Positions 33,547-42,091 are shown, counted from the first letter of the stretch. The stretch is 64,000 bases of DNA from JdFR-22 sp964534325 (GCA_964534325.1 CAZHOR010000005.1:62001-126000); one strand, 5' to 3'. The notes: generated by a model from the sequence alone, not told the origin. Program-made: numbers and translations.

Positions 33547-34833
33547 TCAACCACTTTCCACCGCCGGCTTTTGGGAAGCTTCCCTCTTCTCTTCTCCTTT
33601 GACCTTCTTTTTCTGTGACATCTTCTCTATCTTATCCATCCCTTCTGCTGTGACTTCTGTGGTCTGTATATATCCTTCCCTGATGGCTTCCTGTAACAGC
33701 TCGTCTCCGATCTCAGTTCTGACTATAACAGTTCTCCATCCCTTTGAGGACCCTATACCTCCTATGGAGATGTCGCTTAGTTCTGCGGTCAGATCAGTAC
33801 AGAATTGACATGCTAGAGGGGTTCCCATTTCGGGGTGAGTCCCTCTGGGGCAGAAAACACCAACTATCAGTTTCAGCTCTTCCAGCCCGATAGACTGGAT
33901 CGTTCTGGCAGCAGTGACGTTACAGGGCACTCCCACCAGTGCGATCTTCTTATAGCCCATGTCTATAGCTTCATGGAGCTTGGAGACATTGGGAGATATA
34001 CCGAACTTTATTCCTGCAGCCCCTATTATGTCTTCGGGTTTCGTAGCCAGAGTGGGTGTGTTGTCCTCCATCACAATGGCGCAGTCAATAATCCCCTTTT
34101 CTAGAGCGTAAACAAGTAAAGTTGTTGTACCTCCACCGTGGGTGGTCGCCGCTAAAATGTTCTTCTTGAGGCTTCTGATGGAGAGTATCTTTTCTTCCTC
34201 TATGGGTTTCATGGATTTATATTCTTTGAATATCCTGGTCTTGGGGCAGATAAAGTAGCATGAAGCACAGTTCACACACTCACCCACCAGCTTGGGGGCA
34301 TAGTCAACGATATCTAGGGCATTCTCATCGCAAACGGCGACACAAGCACCGCAAAGCGAACAGAGGTCCTTCTGGATGATGAGGTCATTAAGTATTTCGA
34401 ATACGTTACCCTTCTCGTCGTAATCCAGGATGAAGTTCCTTATGAGACCGATGTCCACATCTTCACCCTCAAAAATCCATCTCAACAGGCCAGTGGAGAA
34501 GGGCCTGCTGGCATTACCGTATATCTCATTCAATCTGGGATTGAGGTCGAGCTTGGTCTCTTTGGCAACAGTTTCAACGCTTTCTACCGACTCGAAAATG
34601 CTTTGAGACCATTCACGGTCTTCTGACGCCAGAACATTCAATGAGAGGGCTTTGAAGGGACATGATTCCACACATAATCCGCAGCCATTACACATTTCCC
34701 CGATTACCCTGATCTTACCTCCTTCTATCCTTATCTCCTTTTTTCCATTATGATGCATGGGGAAATTGACCGGGCACACGATCGCGCAGTTACCGCAACC
34801 GGTGCACAGGTTCTCATCAACTATTAGCTCCAT
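33547..34833 (-). CDS. FrhB-like F420-binding protein with four N-terminal iron-sulfur motifs
   Basis: 428 residues. Iron-sulfur motifs are CTGCGNCAIVCP, CNGCGLCVESCP, CSLCGACVAVCD and CVNCASCYFICP, all before residue 200. The rest is the FrhB fold: AATTHGGGTTTLLVYALEKG, DNTPTLATKPEDIIGAAG, KIALVGVPCNVTAART and VGVFCPRGTHPEMGTPLACQ with the F420/FAD-binding loops and family cysteines. FrhB proteins oxidise or reduce coenzyme F420. The Lys/Glu-rich tail is unusual. It sits directly between the polyferredoxin and HdrA genes, so it probably feeds F420H2 electrons to HdrA or takes them back. Confidence 0.92.
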   Translation of the reverse strand: MELIVDENLCTGCGNCAIVCPVNFPMHHNGKKEIRIEGGKIRVIGEMCNGCGLCVESCPFKALSLNVLASEDREWSQSIFESVESVETVAKETKLDLNPRLNEIYGNASRPFSTGLLRWIFEGEDVDIGLIRNFILDYDEKGNVFEILNDLIIQKDLCSLCGACVAVCDENALDIVDYAPKLVGECVNCASCYFICPKTRIFKEYKSMKPIEEEKILSIRSLKKNILAATTHGGGTTTLLVYALEKGIIDCAIVMEDNTPTLATKPEDIIGAAGIKFGISPNVSKLHEAIDMGYKKIALVGVPCNVTAARTIQSIGLEELKLIVGVFCPRGTHPEMGTPLACQFCTDLTAELSDISIGGIGSSKGWRTVIVRTEIGDELLQEAIREGYIQTTEVTAEGMDKIEKMSQKKKVKGEEKREASQKPAVESG

Positions 34834-34836
34834 ATG

Positions 34837-35619
34837 TCACCTCGTGATAAGCTTCTTAAAAGCTTCTTCATGAGTTCTGGTCCAGGGATTCTTTCCTCTG
34901 ACGGAGTAACTGGCATTCTTCCGTAACACGGTTATGACGTCAACTGGACATGCCTGCTCACAGGCACCACAATATATACATTTTTTCTCATCGACCTTGA
35001 TCCTCTCTACATCCTGCCCCACTTCCAGTTTGGGGAAATAGATCGCGTTTGTAGGACATATATCCACACAAACACCACAGGCTTGACATTCATCTGAATT
35101 AACATCTATCTCTCCGGAGAACACCTTCTCCACGATTATGGCGTCTTCAGGACAGGCGTTAGCACAGCTGGTACAATAAATGCACCTTCTGCTGTCTCTT
35201 TTAAAGCCGTCCTGGCAATCTATGGCCTCTCTGGGGCAAGCCTGCTCACATTCATTGCAGTCTGGGGGGCACTTGTTGACATCAACTTCGTAGATTAAGG
35301 AGTAATGGGGGGTGCCTTCAAAGTGTTTTAACGATCTATCGTTTTCCAGCACCTCTATGGCGTTGAACAGGCATACCTCACTGCATATTCCGCACAGGAG
35401 GCATTCATCCAGATCTATAACTATGAGAGGGACTTTACCCTTTGAAGATGGTGGATTGAGCTTGATGCAATCTTGAGGGCACACATCCCTGCACAACCCG
35501 CATCCAGTACAAAGTTCTTTCCAATACTTTAAAGTCCTTGTGGTGAGATGCGACTTTCGTTCAAAGTGTATGTTGCCCTCTTCAACTTTAGATTTAAATA
35601 TTAGTTTATCCATCACCAT
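34837..35619 (-). CDS. Polyferredoxin with six [4Fe-4S] motifs
   Basis: 260 residues. Six clusters are seen in order: CTGCGLCRDVCPQDC, CLLCGICSEVC, CNECEQACPREA, CIYCTSCANACPEDA, CQACGVCVDICPTNA and CIYCGACEQACPVDV, spaced about 35 residues apart. It resembles FwdF/MvhB-type polyferredoxins that wire formylmethanofuran dehydrogenase to heterodisulfide reductase. It is the first gene of the leftward operon and its ATG is followed by GTG and ATG, so the exact start may be two codons later. Here it could carry electrons between FwdA/FwdC and HdrA-FrhB. Confidence 0.92.
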   Translation of the reverse strand: MVMDKLIFKSKVEEGNIHFERKSHLTTRTLKYWKELCTGCGLCRDVCPQDCIKLNPPSSKGKVPLIVIDLDECLLCGICSEVCLFNAIEVLENDRSLKHFEGTPHYSLIYEVDVNKCPPDCNECEQACPREAIDCQDGFKRDSRRCIYCTSCANACPEDAIIVEKVFSGEIDVNSDECQACGVCVDICPTNAIYFPKLEVGQDVERIKVDEKKCIYCGACEQACPVDVITVLRKNASYSVRGKNPWTRTHEEAFKKLITR

Positions 35620-35782
35620 AAATCATGAAGGTTTAATATGACTTTAAAAAGTTTTGGTAAGAGGAGCGAGAGTGTTTAATAAGTGTTTGCAAAACGCCCA
35701 TAGTATTTAAAAGTGTTTGGAATTTATGTTCAAGACAGAAAGGTTATAATCTCAGCCCGTTTACCGAACAGGAGGAATATGA
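35620..35782. promoter_or_regulatory. Divergent promoter region of the second redox cluster
   Basis: 163 bases without a gene. Rightward, TAGTATTTAAAAGTG (about 35701-35715) is a good TATA box for hdrC, and AGGAGG at about 35770 precedes its ATG. Leftward, ACTTTAAAAAGT (about 35641-35652, partly self-complementary) and the TTTAAATA stretch inside 35590-35600 are candidates for the polyferredoxin operon. The word AGTGTTT occurs at about 35671, 35681 and 35711 and could be a shared regulator site. Confidence 0.5.
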
Positions 35783-36286
35783 ATGGAAAGTCTATCAGAG
35801 CAACTTAAAAAATTTGGACTGGAATCGGACAAATGCTACCAGTGCGGAACATGTACTGGTGATTGTCCGGTGGCCCAGATTGATTCCAGCTTCAATCCCA
35901 GAAAAATAGTCCTCGCAACAACTCAAAACGGTGGATCAGTTGATTCACTTCCTATATGGTTATGCGCTACCTGTTATAAATGCTACAGGTGCCCTCGGGA
36001 CGTTAATCCCGCTGAAATTCTTGATGTAGCCCGAAAGATCTCCGTGAAGAATAAAGGCGCACCCAAAGCCGTTAAGTCCTTTGCCAAGCTGGTAAAGAAA
36101 TACGGAGAGCTACCGGAGATAATGCTGGTTCTGGAGGTAAAGGGTATAAAAGCCGTAAACACCACGCCATTGCCGGTAGTGGTGAAGATGCTCAAGAAGG
36201 GTAAATTAAAGTTCATCCCCCAAAAAGCTCCCGGAGCAGACGAAGTGAAGAAGATATTTGAGCTCGCGGGTGATACCGATGAGTGA
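35783..36286 (+). CDS. hdrC: Heterodisulfide reductase subunit C
   Basis: 167 residues. Two [4Fe-4S] motifs are visible: CYQCGTCTGDCPVAQ, then FNPRKIVLATTQNGG and CATCYKCYRCPRDVNPAEI. The second motif has spacing C-x2-C-x2-C-x2-C-P where the family usually has x3 before the last Cys. HdrC passes electrons from HdrA to HdrB. AGGAGG 6-11 bases before the ATG gives a strong start. hdrB overlaps by eight bases (ATGAGTGA). The divergent HdrA is its obvious partner. Confidence 0.93.
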   Translation: MESLSEQLKKFGLESDKCYQCGTCTGDCPVAQIDSSFNPRKIVLATTQNGGSVDSLPIWLCATCYKCYRCPRDVNPAEILDVARKISVKNKGAPKAVKSFAKLVKKYGELPEIMLVLEVKGIKAVNTTPLPVVVKMLKKGKLKFIPQKAPGADEVKKIFELAGDTDE

Positions 36287-37169
36287 GACGAGTGAATCCA
36301 ACAAGCTCAGATACGCTTATTTCCCCGGCTGCTCTTCCAAATCAACATCCATCGAGTATAACATCTCCACCCTGAAAGTGGCCGAGAAATTGGGGATAGA
36401 GCTGGTCGATATGGAACAGGAGAGTTGCTGTGGGACCCACAACATAGAAGATTATAATGAAGATGCGTGGCTGGCGCTCAATGCCAGGAACCTTTCTCTT
36501 GCAGAGGAACTGGATGCTGATCTTGTCACCATATGCTCCGGCTGCTTCCTCACCACCAAGAAGGCTCAGAAGGCCCTGCAGAACGGCCATGAAAAAAAAG
36601 AGAAGACCAACAAAATACTTCAGGAGATCAACAGGGAGTATTCAGGGAAGTCAGGGGTAAAACATATTCTGGGAGTTATCGTGGAGGACTTCGGTCTGGA
36701 CAAGCTCAGCAAATCCGTGGAGAAAGAGCTGGGTATCAGGGTGGCACCATACTACGGCTGCCAGCTTTTAAGACCGCCCGAAATAACCGGATTCGATAAT
36801 CCGGAGAACCCTCAATCATTTGAAAGGCTGCTGGAGACCATCGGCTGTGAAGTAGCCGATTACCCCCGCAAAATAGATTGCTGTGGCGCCCCTCTCACCC
36901 TGACCGAGGGTGGGATGGTGAAGTCCATGGTGGAGAAGATACTTAAAGAAGTAAGAGAGAGTGGAGCAGATTGTATATCCACCATCTGCCCCCTGTGCCA
37001 TTATGCTCTGGAGACCACTCAATTCTCCTTAAAACAGGAAAAGATACCCGTAGTCCATGTGACCCAGCTCGTGGGTCTGGCCATCGGTTTGAGCCCTGAC
37101 GATGTGGCGCTGGACAAGAACCTCATAAACACCAGAGATCTGGTGGACAAGGTCTATGGCCGACATTAA
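36279..37169 (+). CDS. hdrB: Heterodisulfide reductase subunit B
   Basis: 296 residues from ATG 36279, which overlaps the hdrC stop. Both CCG domains are intact: YAYFPGCSSKSTSIEYN, ESCCGTHN and TICSGCFLTTKKA; then YYGCQLLRPPE, KIDCCGAPLTLTEGG and TICPLCHYALE. These bind the two noncubane [4Fe-4S] clusters that cleave CoM-S-S-CoB. So the protein is expected to be catalytically competent. It overlaps the following GXGXG gene by 14 bases. The complete HdrB here contrasts with the degenerate HdrD-like protein of the Etf cluster. Confidence 0.95.
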   Translation: MSETSESNKLRYAYFPGCSSKSTSIEYNISTLKVAEKLGIELVDMEQESCCGTHNIEDYNEDAWLALNARNLSLAEELDADLVTICSGCFLTTKKAQKALQNGHEKKEKTNKILQEINREYSGKSGVKHILGVIVEDFGLDKLSKSVEKELGIRVAPYYGCQLLRPPEITGFDNPENPQSFERLLETIGCEVADYPRKIDCCGAPLTLTEGGMVKSMVEKILKEVRESGADCISTICPLCHYALETTQFSLKQEKIPVVHVTQLVGLAIGLSPDDVALDKNLINTRDLVDKVYGRH

Positions 37170-37956
37170 GGACCTGCTCAAACAGAACCCTCATCTTTTA
37201 AGCATTGAGAGCGAGCAGGGGAAGAAAAAGGAAAGAAGACGGCAATACGAGGAGAAGATTGGCTCCAATTTTGAAGAACTCCACGAGATATCCAAACAGT
37301 ATGTGAAGAAGGTCACAGACCTCCCTCAATGGAGGTTCGAATACCTGGCCACCATGTTCGATTACGGAGTCAGAATGGGAAAAGAATACGAAATCTCCCT
37401 AAAAGAAGTGGAGAGACTATTCAATCAGGTCTTGTTCAATTACGTCAAAGGAGGGCTCCTCGGTGCGTTCATATCCGGATTGTACTCCAGAACGATCAGC
37501 AAAGATGACGTGCTCAGTCTAGACCTCACCCACTATTATGGAGTGTCGGGATTGGGATTCAGACACTCCACAGGCACTCTGATAGTGAAGGGCAACGGAG
37601 CACTCTATCTTGGTACCGAAGCCTCCGGCGGAGAGATCCTGGCCAGAGGGAATATGAGCAACTGCGTGGGGAAGAGGAACAACGGATGCAAGATAACAGT
37701 TGAAGGGAACGTAAGGAACTGGGCAGGAATGGAGATGAGAGACGGTATGATAAAGGTGTCAAGGAATGCTGGGGATATACTGGGAGAGAAGATGAGCGGG
37801 GGAGAAATAGTGGTTGAAGGAAATGCCGGTCACTGGGTGGGAGACGACATGAGCGGTGGGACCATCAAGATCAAAGGTGATTTCACGCCCAGCGGAGAAA
37901 GAAGCAGAGGCGAAATATACTGCTGGAGAAACGGCTGGGTTAAGTGGAGGGACTAA
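37156..37956 (+). CDS. GXGXG beta-helix protein (FwdC-like) with a novel helical N-terminal domain
   Basis: 266 residues. Residues about 130-250 contain FwdC/GltB-type repeats: GTLIVKGNGALYLGTEASGG, EILARGNMSNCVGKRNNG, CKITVEGNVRNWAGMEMRDG, MIKVSRNAGDILGEKMSGG and EIVVEGNAGHWVGDDMSGG. Residues 1-125 are charged and helical (KERRRQYEEKIGSNFEELHE, RFEYLATMFDYGVRMGKEYE) and match no family I recognise. Translation is coupled to hdrB by a 14-base overlap. No formylmethanofuran active site is expected in this fold; it is probably a structural adapter between Hdr and Fwd-type partners. The gap 37957-38150 that follows has no gene. Confidence 0.8.
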   Translation: MADIKDLLKQNPHLLSIESEQGKKKERRRQYEEKIGSNFEELHEISKQYVKKVTDLPQWRFEYLATMFDYGVRMGKEYEISLKEVERLFNQVLFNYVKGGLLGAFISGLYSRTISKDDVLSLDLTHYYGVSGLGFRHSTGTLIVKGNGALYLGTEASGGEILARGNMSNCVGKRNNGCKITVEGNVRNWAGMEMRDGMIKVSRNAGDILGEKMSGGEIVVEGNAGHWVGDDMSGGTIKIKGDFTPSGERSRGEIYCWRNGWVKWRD

Positions 37957-38150
37957 AATATAATCCTTAACCTCCTCCGCTTCCAATGTTTACTTATATG
38001 AAGGAACCTTGTTACTGAAACAAATTACTTAGGTAAATTACTGAATTGAGTTACTAACCAAAATTTCATCATGGTATAAATATATTCAAACTAATCAGTT
38101 TTAGGGGAGAAGTTTTCGATCGATTATCTTCCTTTGCTGCCAACTTCAGG

Positions 38151-38426
38151 TCAGTTCTCTTCTCCCCCACCCAATTCTCTATTAGTGTTCATTTCGAAAA
38201 GAGCTTTGAACTTTTCTAAGGTCTCCATTCCCTTATCAGTAGTCTTAAATACCGTTCTATTGTTATCAAGATGTGTTGAGAGCAGTTCTGCTTCGATCAA
38301 AAAGTTCAGGTATTCTCCCGCCATCCTGAAATTTATCATTGCACCATAAACGATCCGCGTTTTGTTGGTACCTTCTTTAGCACATGAAAGTATATCCACC
38401 ATGATCTCAAATCTTGACCTTTTCAT
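38151..38426 (-). CDS. Small archaeal winged-helix protein
   Basis: 91 residues from ATG 38426 (MKRSRFEIMVDILSCA); an ATG 33 bases upstream would add 11 residues. The pattern K-R-S-R-x-E-I-x-x-D-I-L then TNKTRIVYGAMINFRMAGEY, LNFLIEAELL and FKTTDKGMETLEKF matches the single-winged-helix family (HTH_45 type) common in archaea. Ligand and targets are unknown. The region 38460-38674 upstream is AT-rich with TATA-like words and no gene. Confidence 0.78.
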   Translation of the reverse strand: MKRSRFEIMVDILSCAKEGTNKTRIVYGAMINFRMAGEYLNFLIEAELLSTHLDNNRTVFKTTDKGMETLEKFKALFEMNTNRELGGGEEN

Positions 38427-38674
38427 CAACCCCTCACCATCCATGGGTATAGTTCCCACACCCCAGTCACATACCTTATGAGTTAGAAGTTAAAAGACCA
38501 AATGACGTATTAGTAATCGGTTAAAAATACATTACGATTTATCAAACCTATACTATTATAACACAATAATGATTATCTTAAAAATTGCTTAACAATAATT
38601 TGGGATTAAAAGATCCATAAAACCCAATAAGGGGATAAATTCGAAGAATAAGCTCTAATGGAGCCAAGACGGAA

Positions 38675-40063
38675 TTAATTCCTTCTCAACAAATAGGCTA
38701 CCGCCATCAAGCCCATAACAGGCATTATAACTTCAAAACCGGGGATCGAAGGCTGGGCTTCAGTTCCTGTAGGCTCTGGTGTTGGTGTCTTTGTTTTATC
38801 CAGAACTGAGGGGGTCTTTACGTGTTTAATAGGCATGGTGGTAGTAGGTATGCGGGTGCGGGTCACTTCAGGCTTATCGGTCCCTGTTTCAGCCTTCTCA
38901 GGTTCTGATGTCCTTGTCTCCGTTTCTGAAGGTTTAGTGGTTTCGGATTCCGCTGTTCTTTCAGGAGTAGCAGTTGGCTGTGGTGTGGGAGTCTCAGTTA
39001 CCTCAGAAAAGGGTGCTGTGGCGTATTTCAAGGCCTCTTTGGTGGTGTCGTGATAGCTTATGTGAACGTGTTCAGAGCTCAATGCGAGGGACGGGAATTG
39101 ACCCACGGACTCTCCTGAGTCTATGGTGTCCGTCATCCATTGAGAGTCGGACTGAACCGCATATTTCAAGTTCTTGTTGGTAGCATCAAAGTAACCGATG
39201 TGCGCATTCCCCGAAGGGTCTATACCAAGTGAGGTGCCCACTCCTACATTGCCCCGGGACTCGATGGTCTGGACATCCCATCCGCTGCCCGAATACGAGG
39301 CATACTTGAGATTCTCGTTGGTAACATCATAATAGCTTATGTGGGGGTTGTCTTCAGAATCGATGGCCAGGGAGTTACCCACACCCACACTCCCCCGGGA
39401 ATCAACAGTCTGAGTATTCCATTCGCCGTCCGAAAGTGCGGCATACTTGAGATTCTCGTTGGTAACATCATAATAGCTTATGTGGATGTTATCCCCGGAA
39501 TCAATGGCCATGGACGTGATGTATTTCCCTACATCTCCCTGGGAGTCTATGGTGTCCGTAACCCACTCAGAGCCGGACCACATAGCATATTTGAGGTCCT
39601 TATTCCCTGAATCCCTATAGCAGATATGGGGCGTGTCTGAAGAGTCCAAAGCTATTGAACTGGAGCTGCCCACCTGCTCCCCAGAATCGACCGTCTGAAC
39701 AATCCACTCAGAGCCCGTCCACTTAGCGTACTTCAAGTTCTGGGCGGATACATTGAAGTAACTGATGTGAGGGTGGCCCTCGGAATCAACGGCAATAGAT
39801 GTGTCAATACCTACATTGGCCTGAGAATCTACCACCTGGACCTCCCACTGGGAGCCGGACCACTTAGCGTACTTGAGGTCCTCATTGTAGACATCATAGT
39901 AGCTTATATGGGGGTTACCTTCAGAGTCGGTGGCAATAGAAGTTGACCAGCCGACCCACTCCCCCTCATCTACGATCTCGATTGACCACTCCGCTGCCGA
40001 GACCTGACCCAAAAAGACAGTTATTGCCAGCAAGGCTATAAGGCTCTTGGATACGGTCTTCAT
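38675..40063 (-). CDS. Secreted seven-repeat beta-propeller protein with PGF-CTERM anchor signal
   Basis: 462 residues. Signal peptide 1-23 (LIALLAITVFLGQVSAAEW). Residues about 24-350 are seven repeats of 46-47 residues with the theme W-x-x-x-x-V-D-S-x-G-x-V-G-x-x-x-S-I-A-x-D-S-x-x-x-P-H-I-S-Y-x-D-x-x-N-x-x-L-K-Y-A. Seven units suggest a closed propeller. A Thr/Pro/Glu linker (about 352-435) follows, then IPGFEVIMPVMGLMAVAYLL and RRN, a PGF-CTERM signal processed by archaeosortase A for lipid attachment. A 39-base stretch is identical at 39301 and 39442, evidence of recent repeat copying. Probably surface-exposed; the ligand is unknown. Confidence 0.85.
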   Translation of the reverse strand: MKTVSKSLIALLAITVFLGQVSAAEWSIEIVDEGEWVGWSTSIATDSEGNPHISYYDVYNEDLKYAKWSGSQWEVQVVDSQANVGIDTSIAVDSEGHPHISYFNVSAQNLKYAKWTGSEWIVQTVDSGEQVGSSSSIALDSSDTPHICYRDSGNKDLKYAMWSGSEWVTDTIDSQGDVGKYITSMAIDSGDNIHISYYDVTNENLKYAALSDGEWNTQTVDSRGSVGVGNSLAIDSEDNPHISYYDVTNENLKYASYSGSGWDVQTIESRGNVGVGTSLGIDPSGNAHIGYFDATNKNLKYAVQSDSQWMTDTIDSGESVGQFPSLALSSEHVHISYHDTTKEALKYATAPFSEVTETPTPQPTATPERTAESETTKPSETETRTSEPEKAETGTDKPEVTRTRIPTTTMPIKHVKTPSVLDKTKTPTPEPTGTEAQPSIPGFEVIMPVMGLMAVAYLLRRN

Positions 40064-40163
40064 AAACCTCTAACTCCGTATAAGTTAAAGGGCGGCGAAT
40101 ACTTAATAATTTTGGGTTGATTTACCTTGTTCACTCAAAGCTGAATTAGCCTGAACCAGCTTT

Positions 40164-40763
40164 TTACTTGATGTCATGAACCGCAAACAGTTGAAAAGCC
40201 TTTCTGGGGTAAAAATATGCCACAAGTTGGGTTAGGTCAGCCATTCCTCTCCATAACAAACTGTCCTCATTGTTTATTAGCCTATTACCAACCCTTTTCC
40301 ACCCATATAAGCCTCTCACTTTAAACCCCATTTTTTCAAGCTCTTCTACAGTCCAACCACACCTGTGCTCCATAAACGGGTTGTTGTCCATGGCTTCCTG
40401 CCTGATGTAACCATTAGGAGTAGCCAGAATGACCTTCTTTGTAGCCCACCTCTTCATTTTCATCACTAACTCCCTACCAGACTCTTTCTCCATGTGCTCT
40501 AAAGCAAATAGAAGGATAACTGCGTCAAAGGAGTTGGGTTTGAAATCCACCTGATCCAAGAGAGCCCGGATATGATCGTTATGGATGGGGCTCTCTTTGC
40601 TTTCTCTTAGATAGGGCTCGAAAGCATCCACACCCAACGAATAATCAGTGTCAAAATGCTGGATTGGCGAATCATTCCCACAGCCCAGGTCCAGAACAGT
40701 GCTACAGTCCTCAAGCTCCTTCCTCAAAATTCTCTCGATAGAGAAAATAATACTATGCTTCAC
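40164..40763 (-). CDS. Class I SAM-dependent methyltransferase
   Basis: 199 residues. TVLDLGCGNDSPIQHF is the SAM-binding motif I, VDAFEPYLRES motif II, and FDAVILLFALEHMEKESG motif IV. The tail (TPNGYIRQEAMDNNPFMEHR) is like Methyltransf_11/23 members of uncharacterised substrate. It overlaps the HEAT-repeat gene upstream by 11 bases and shares an operon with the Ogg2 gene. A repair link is suggested only by position. Confidence 0.85.
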   Translation of the reverse strand: MKHSIIFSIERILRKELEDCSTVLDLGCGNDSPIQHFDTDYSLGVDAFEPYLRESKESPIHNDHIRALLDQVDFKPNSFDAVILLFALEHMEKESGRELVMKMKRWATKKVILATPNGYIRQEAMDNNPFMEHRCGWTVEELEKMGFKVRGLYGWKRVGNRLINNEDSLLWRGMADLTQLVAYFYPRKAFQLFAVHDIK

Positions 40764-41424
40764 CTCTACTTATTTTGTTCAATGATTCCTGAGCTAAATC
40801 CTTTACAGCCATATCCTTGAATTCGCCCTGATGATAGATCTGGACCATGATTCCATCCTCCAATAACTCATTCAATCCTTCTACGGCTTTCTCGGCACCG
40901 AGCTCACCCAGTGCCCATGCCGCATAACCCCTTATCTCCGGCTCCTGGTGATCGAGCAAGGGCAGAAGTTTTTCGACCGGGTCGGGGTAGGCATCTACAA
41001 TGTTCTTAGCTGCTCTTCCCAGGGCGTAGATAACGAATTTGAGCTCAACCTCTTCATTATCCAGTAGGGACGCTGTCATGTTCTTGAAATCCTCAAACTC
41101 CTGGGAGTTTCTTCCTATCTCCCCTATGGCCACGGGAGCTCCCCTGCAGTAAGCTCCGCTCTCATCATTCAGATGCCAGAAAAGCCTCCTCAAGATGTTC
41201 TTCACATGCTCCCCACCTTCCCGTCCCTGCTCCTGTTCCTGTCCTAGTTCCTGTCCTTGTTCTTGCTTTTTACATACCAGACCCAGGGCTTCACTCGCCC
41301 TGTAGATGTACAGGTCTTCGCCGTAGAGGAAGGTGATAAGCTCTTTACACACCTTTTTGAGGTCCTGTGAGTAAAGTGGTTCGTAGTCCCTATTCATCAG
41401 CAGATCCTTTAGCTCTCCCTTCAT
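40753..41424 (-). CDS. HEAT-repeat (PBS-lyase-like) protein
   Basis: 223 residues. A HEAT-like repeat is clear in HQEPEIRGYAAWALGELGAE, preceded by weaker copies (about 95-150: RNSQEFEDFKNMTAS, KFVIYALGRAAKNI). A Gln/Glu/Gly-rich insert near residues 53-70 (QEQGQELGQEQEQG) is encoded by a tandem hexamer-like repeat and looks like a flexible linker. No catalytic motif is seen; such proteins usually bind partners. It lies between ogg2 and the methyltransferase. GGAGAG precedes the ATG. Confidence 0.78.
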   Translation of the reverse strand: MKGELKDLLMNRDYEPLYSQDLKKVCKELITFLYGEDLYIYRASEALGLVCKKQEQGQELGQEQEQGREGGEHVKNILRRLFWHLNDESGAYCRGAPVAIGEIGRNSQEFEDFKNMTASLLDNEEVELKFVIYALGRAAKNIVDAYPDPVEKLLPLLDHQEPEIRGYAAWALGELGAEKAVEGLNELLEDGIMVQIYHQGEFKDMAVKDLAQESLNKISRGEA

Positions 41425-41455
41425 GATCTCTCCACTCCAACCTCTATAATTAAAA

Positions 41456-42091
41456 TTACTTCAGTATTTTTCCTGTTTTCTGGTACCACAGCTGGAGGTC
41501 CAGCTCTGCAACACAAACCTCTTTTTCTCCAGCCATGGACTTAAGGGCTTCCTCACATTCAATATATTTTCGAGAATTCATGTTAGAGTTTTCTAAATGG
41601 TTCTCCTCTACAAGACACTTGATTATATGGCGGTCAACTATGGCCACATCCCTTCTTCCTATATTCCTCAGGAAGTGGCTTGCCTCTTTAAGCCCCAGCC
41701 CCTTGACGTTCTTCACCAAAAAATTCCGGGGAGCTCCACCGTCGAGGCCTTCCTGGATGGAGGAGAAATTATCCAGTGCTTCTCTGATGTAGCCTGCTTT
41801 TCTGTTGTGAAATCTTACTCCCGCATTCTTTAAGAGGTTTTGAAGCTTTTCTGTGATTATATCATCGAGTTGCTCGTCCTCTAATGATTTCTGGAATTTT
41901 AATCCGGCAGTTGCCGAAGAGTTGGCGGTGGATATGCAAAAGGCCAGCTCCGACTGGATCGTGGCCTCGACTTCAAGCTCCACAAAAGGTGAAAAATCGA
42001 AAGTGGTCTTTCCTTTGCTACCCAGGGTCTCAAACTCCTTGATCCTCTTACCGATTATGCTCTGGCAATCGATCACCATTGATCCAGACAT
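41456..42091 (-). CDS. ogg: 8-oxoguanine DNA glycosylase/lyase, archaeal Ogg2 type
   Basis: 211 residues; an internal ATG four codons in is also possible. VKGLGLKEASHFLRNIGRRD is the helix-hairpin-helix with the catalytic Lys, and VAIVDRHIIKCL supplies the Asp. The N-terminal FSPFVELEVEATIQSELAF and FQKSLEDE match MjaOgg-like Ogg2 proteins of about 210 residues. It excises oxidised guanine from DNA and nicks the strand. It is the first gene of an operon with a HEAT protein and a methyltransferase. A TATA-rich stretch upstream (42180-42250) lies on the shared intergenic region. Confidence 0.9.
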   Translation of the reverse strand: MSGSMVIDCQSIIGKRIKEFETLGSKGKTTFDFSPFVELEVEATIQSELAFCISTANSSATAGLKFQKSLEDEQLDDIITEKLQNLLKNAGVRFHNRKAGYIREALDNFSSIQEGLDGGAPRNFLVKNVKGLGLKEASHFLRNIGRRDVAIVDRHIIKCLVEENHLENSNMNSRKYIECEEALKSMAGEKEVCVAELDLQLWYQKTGKILK

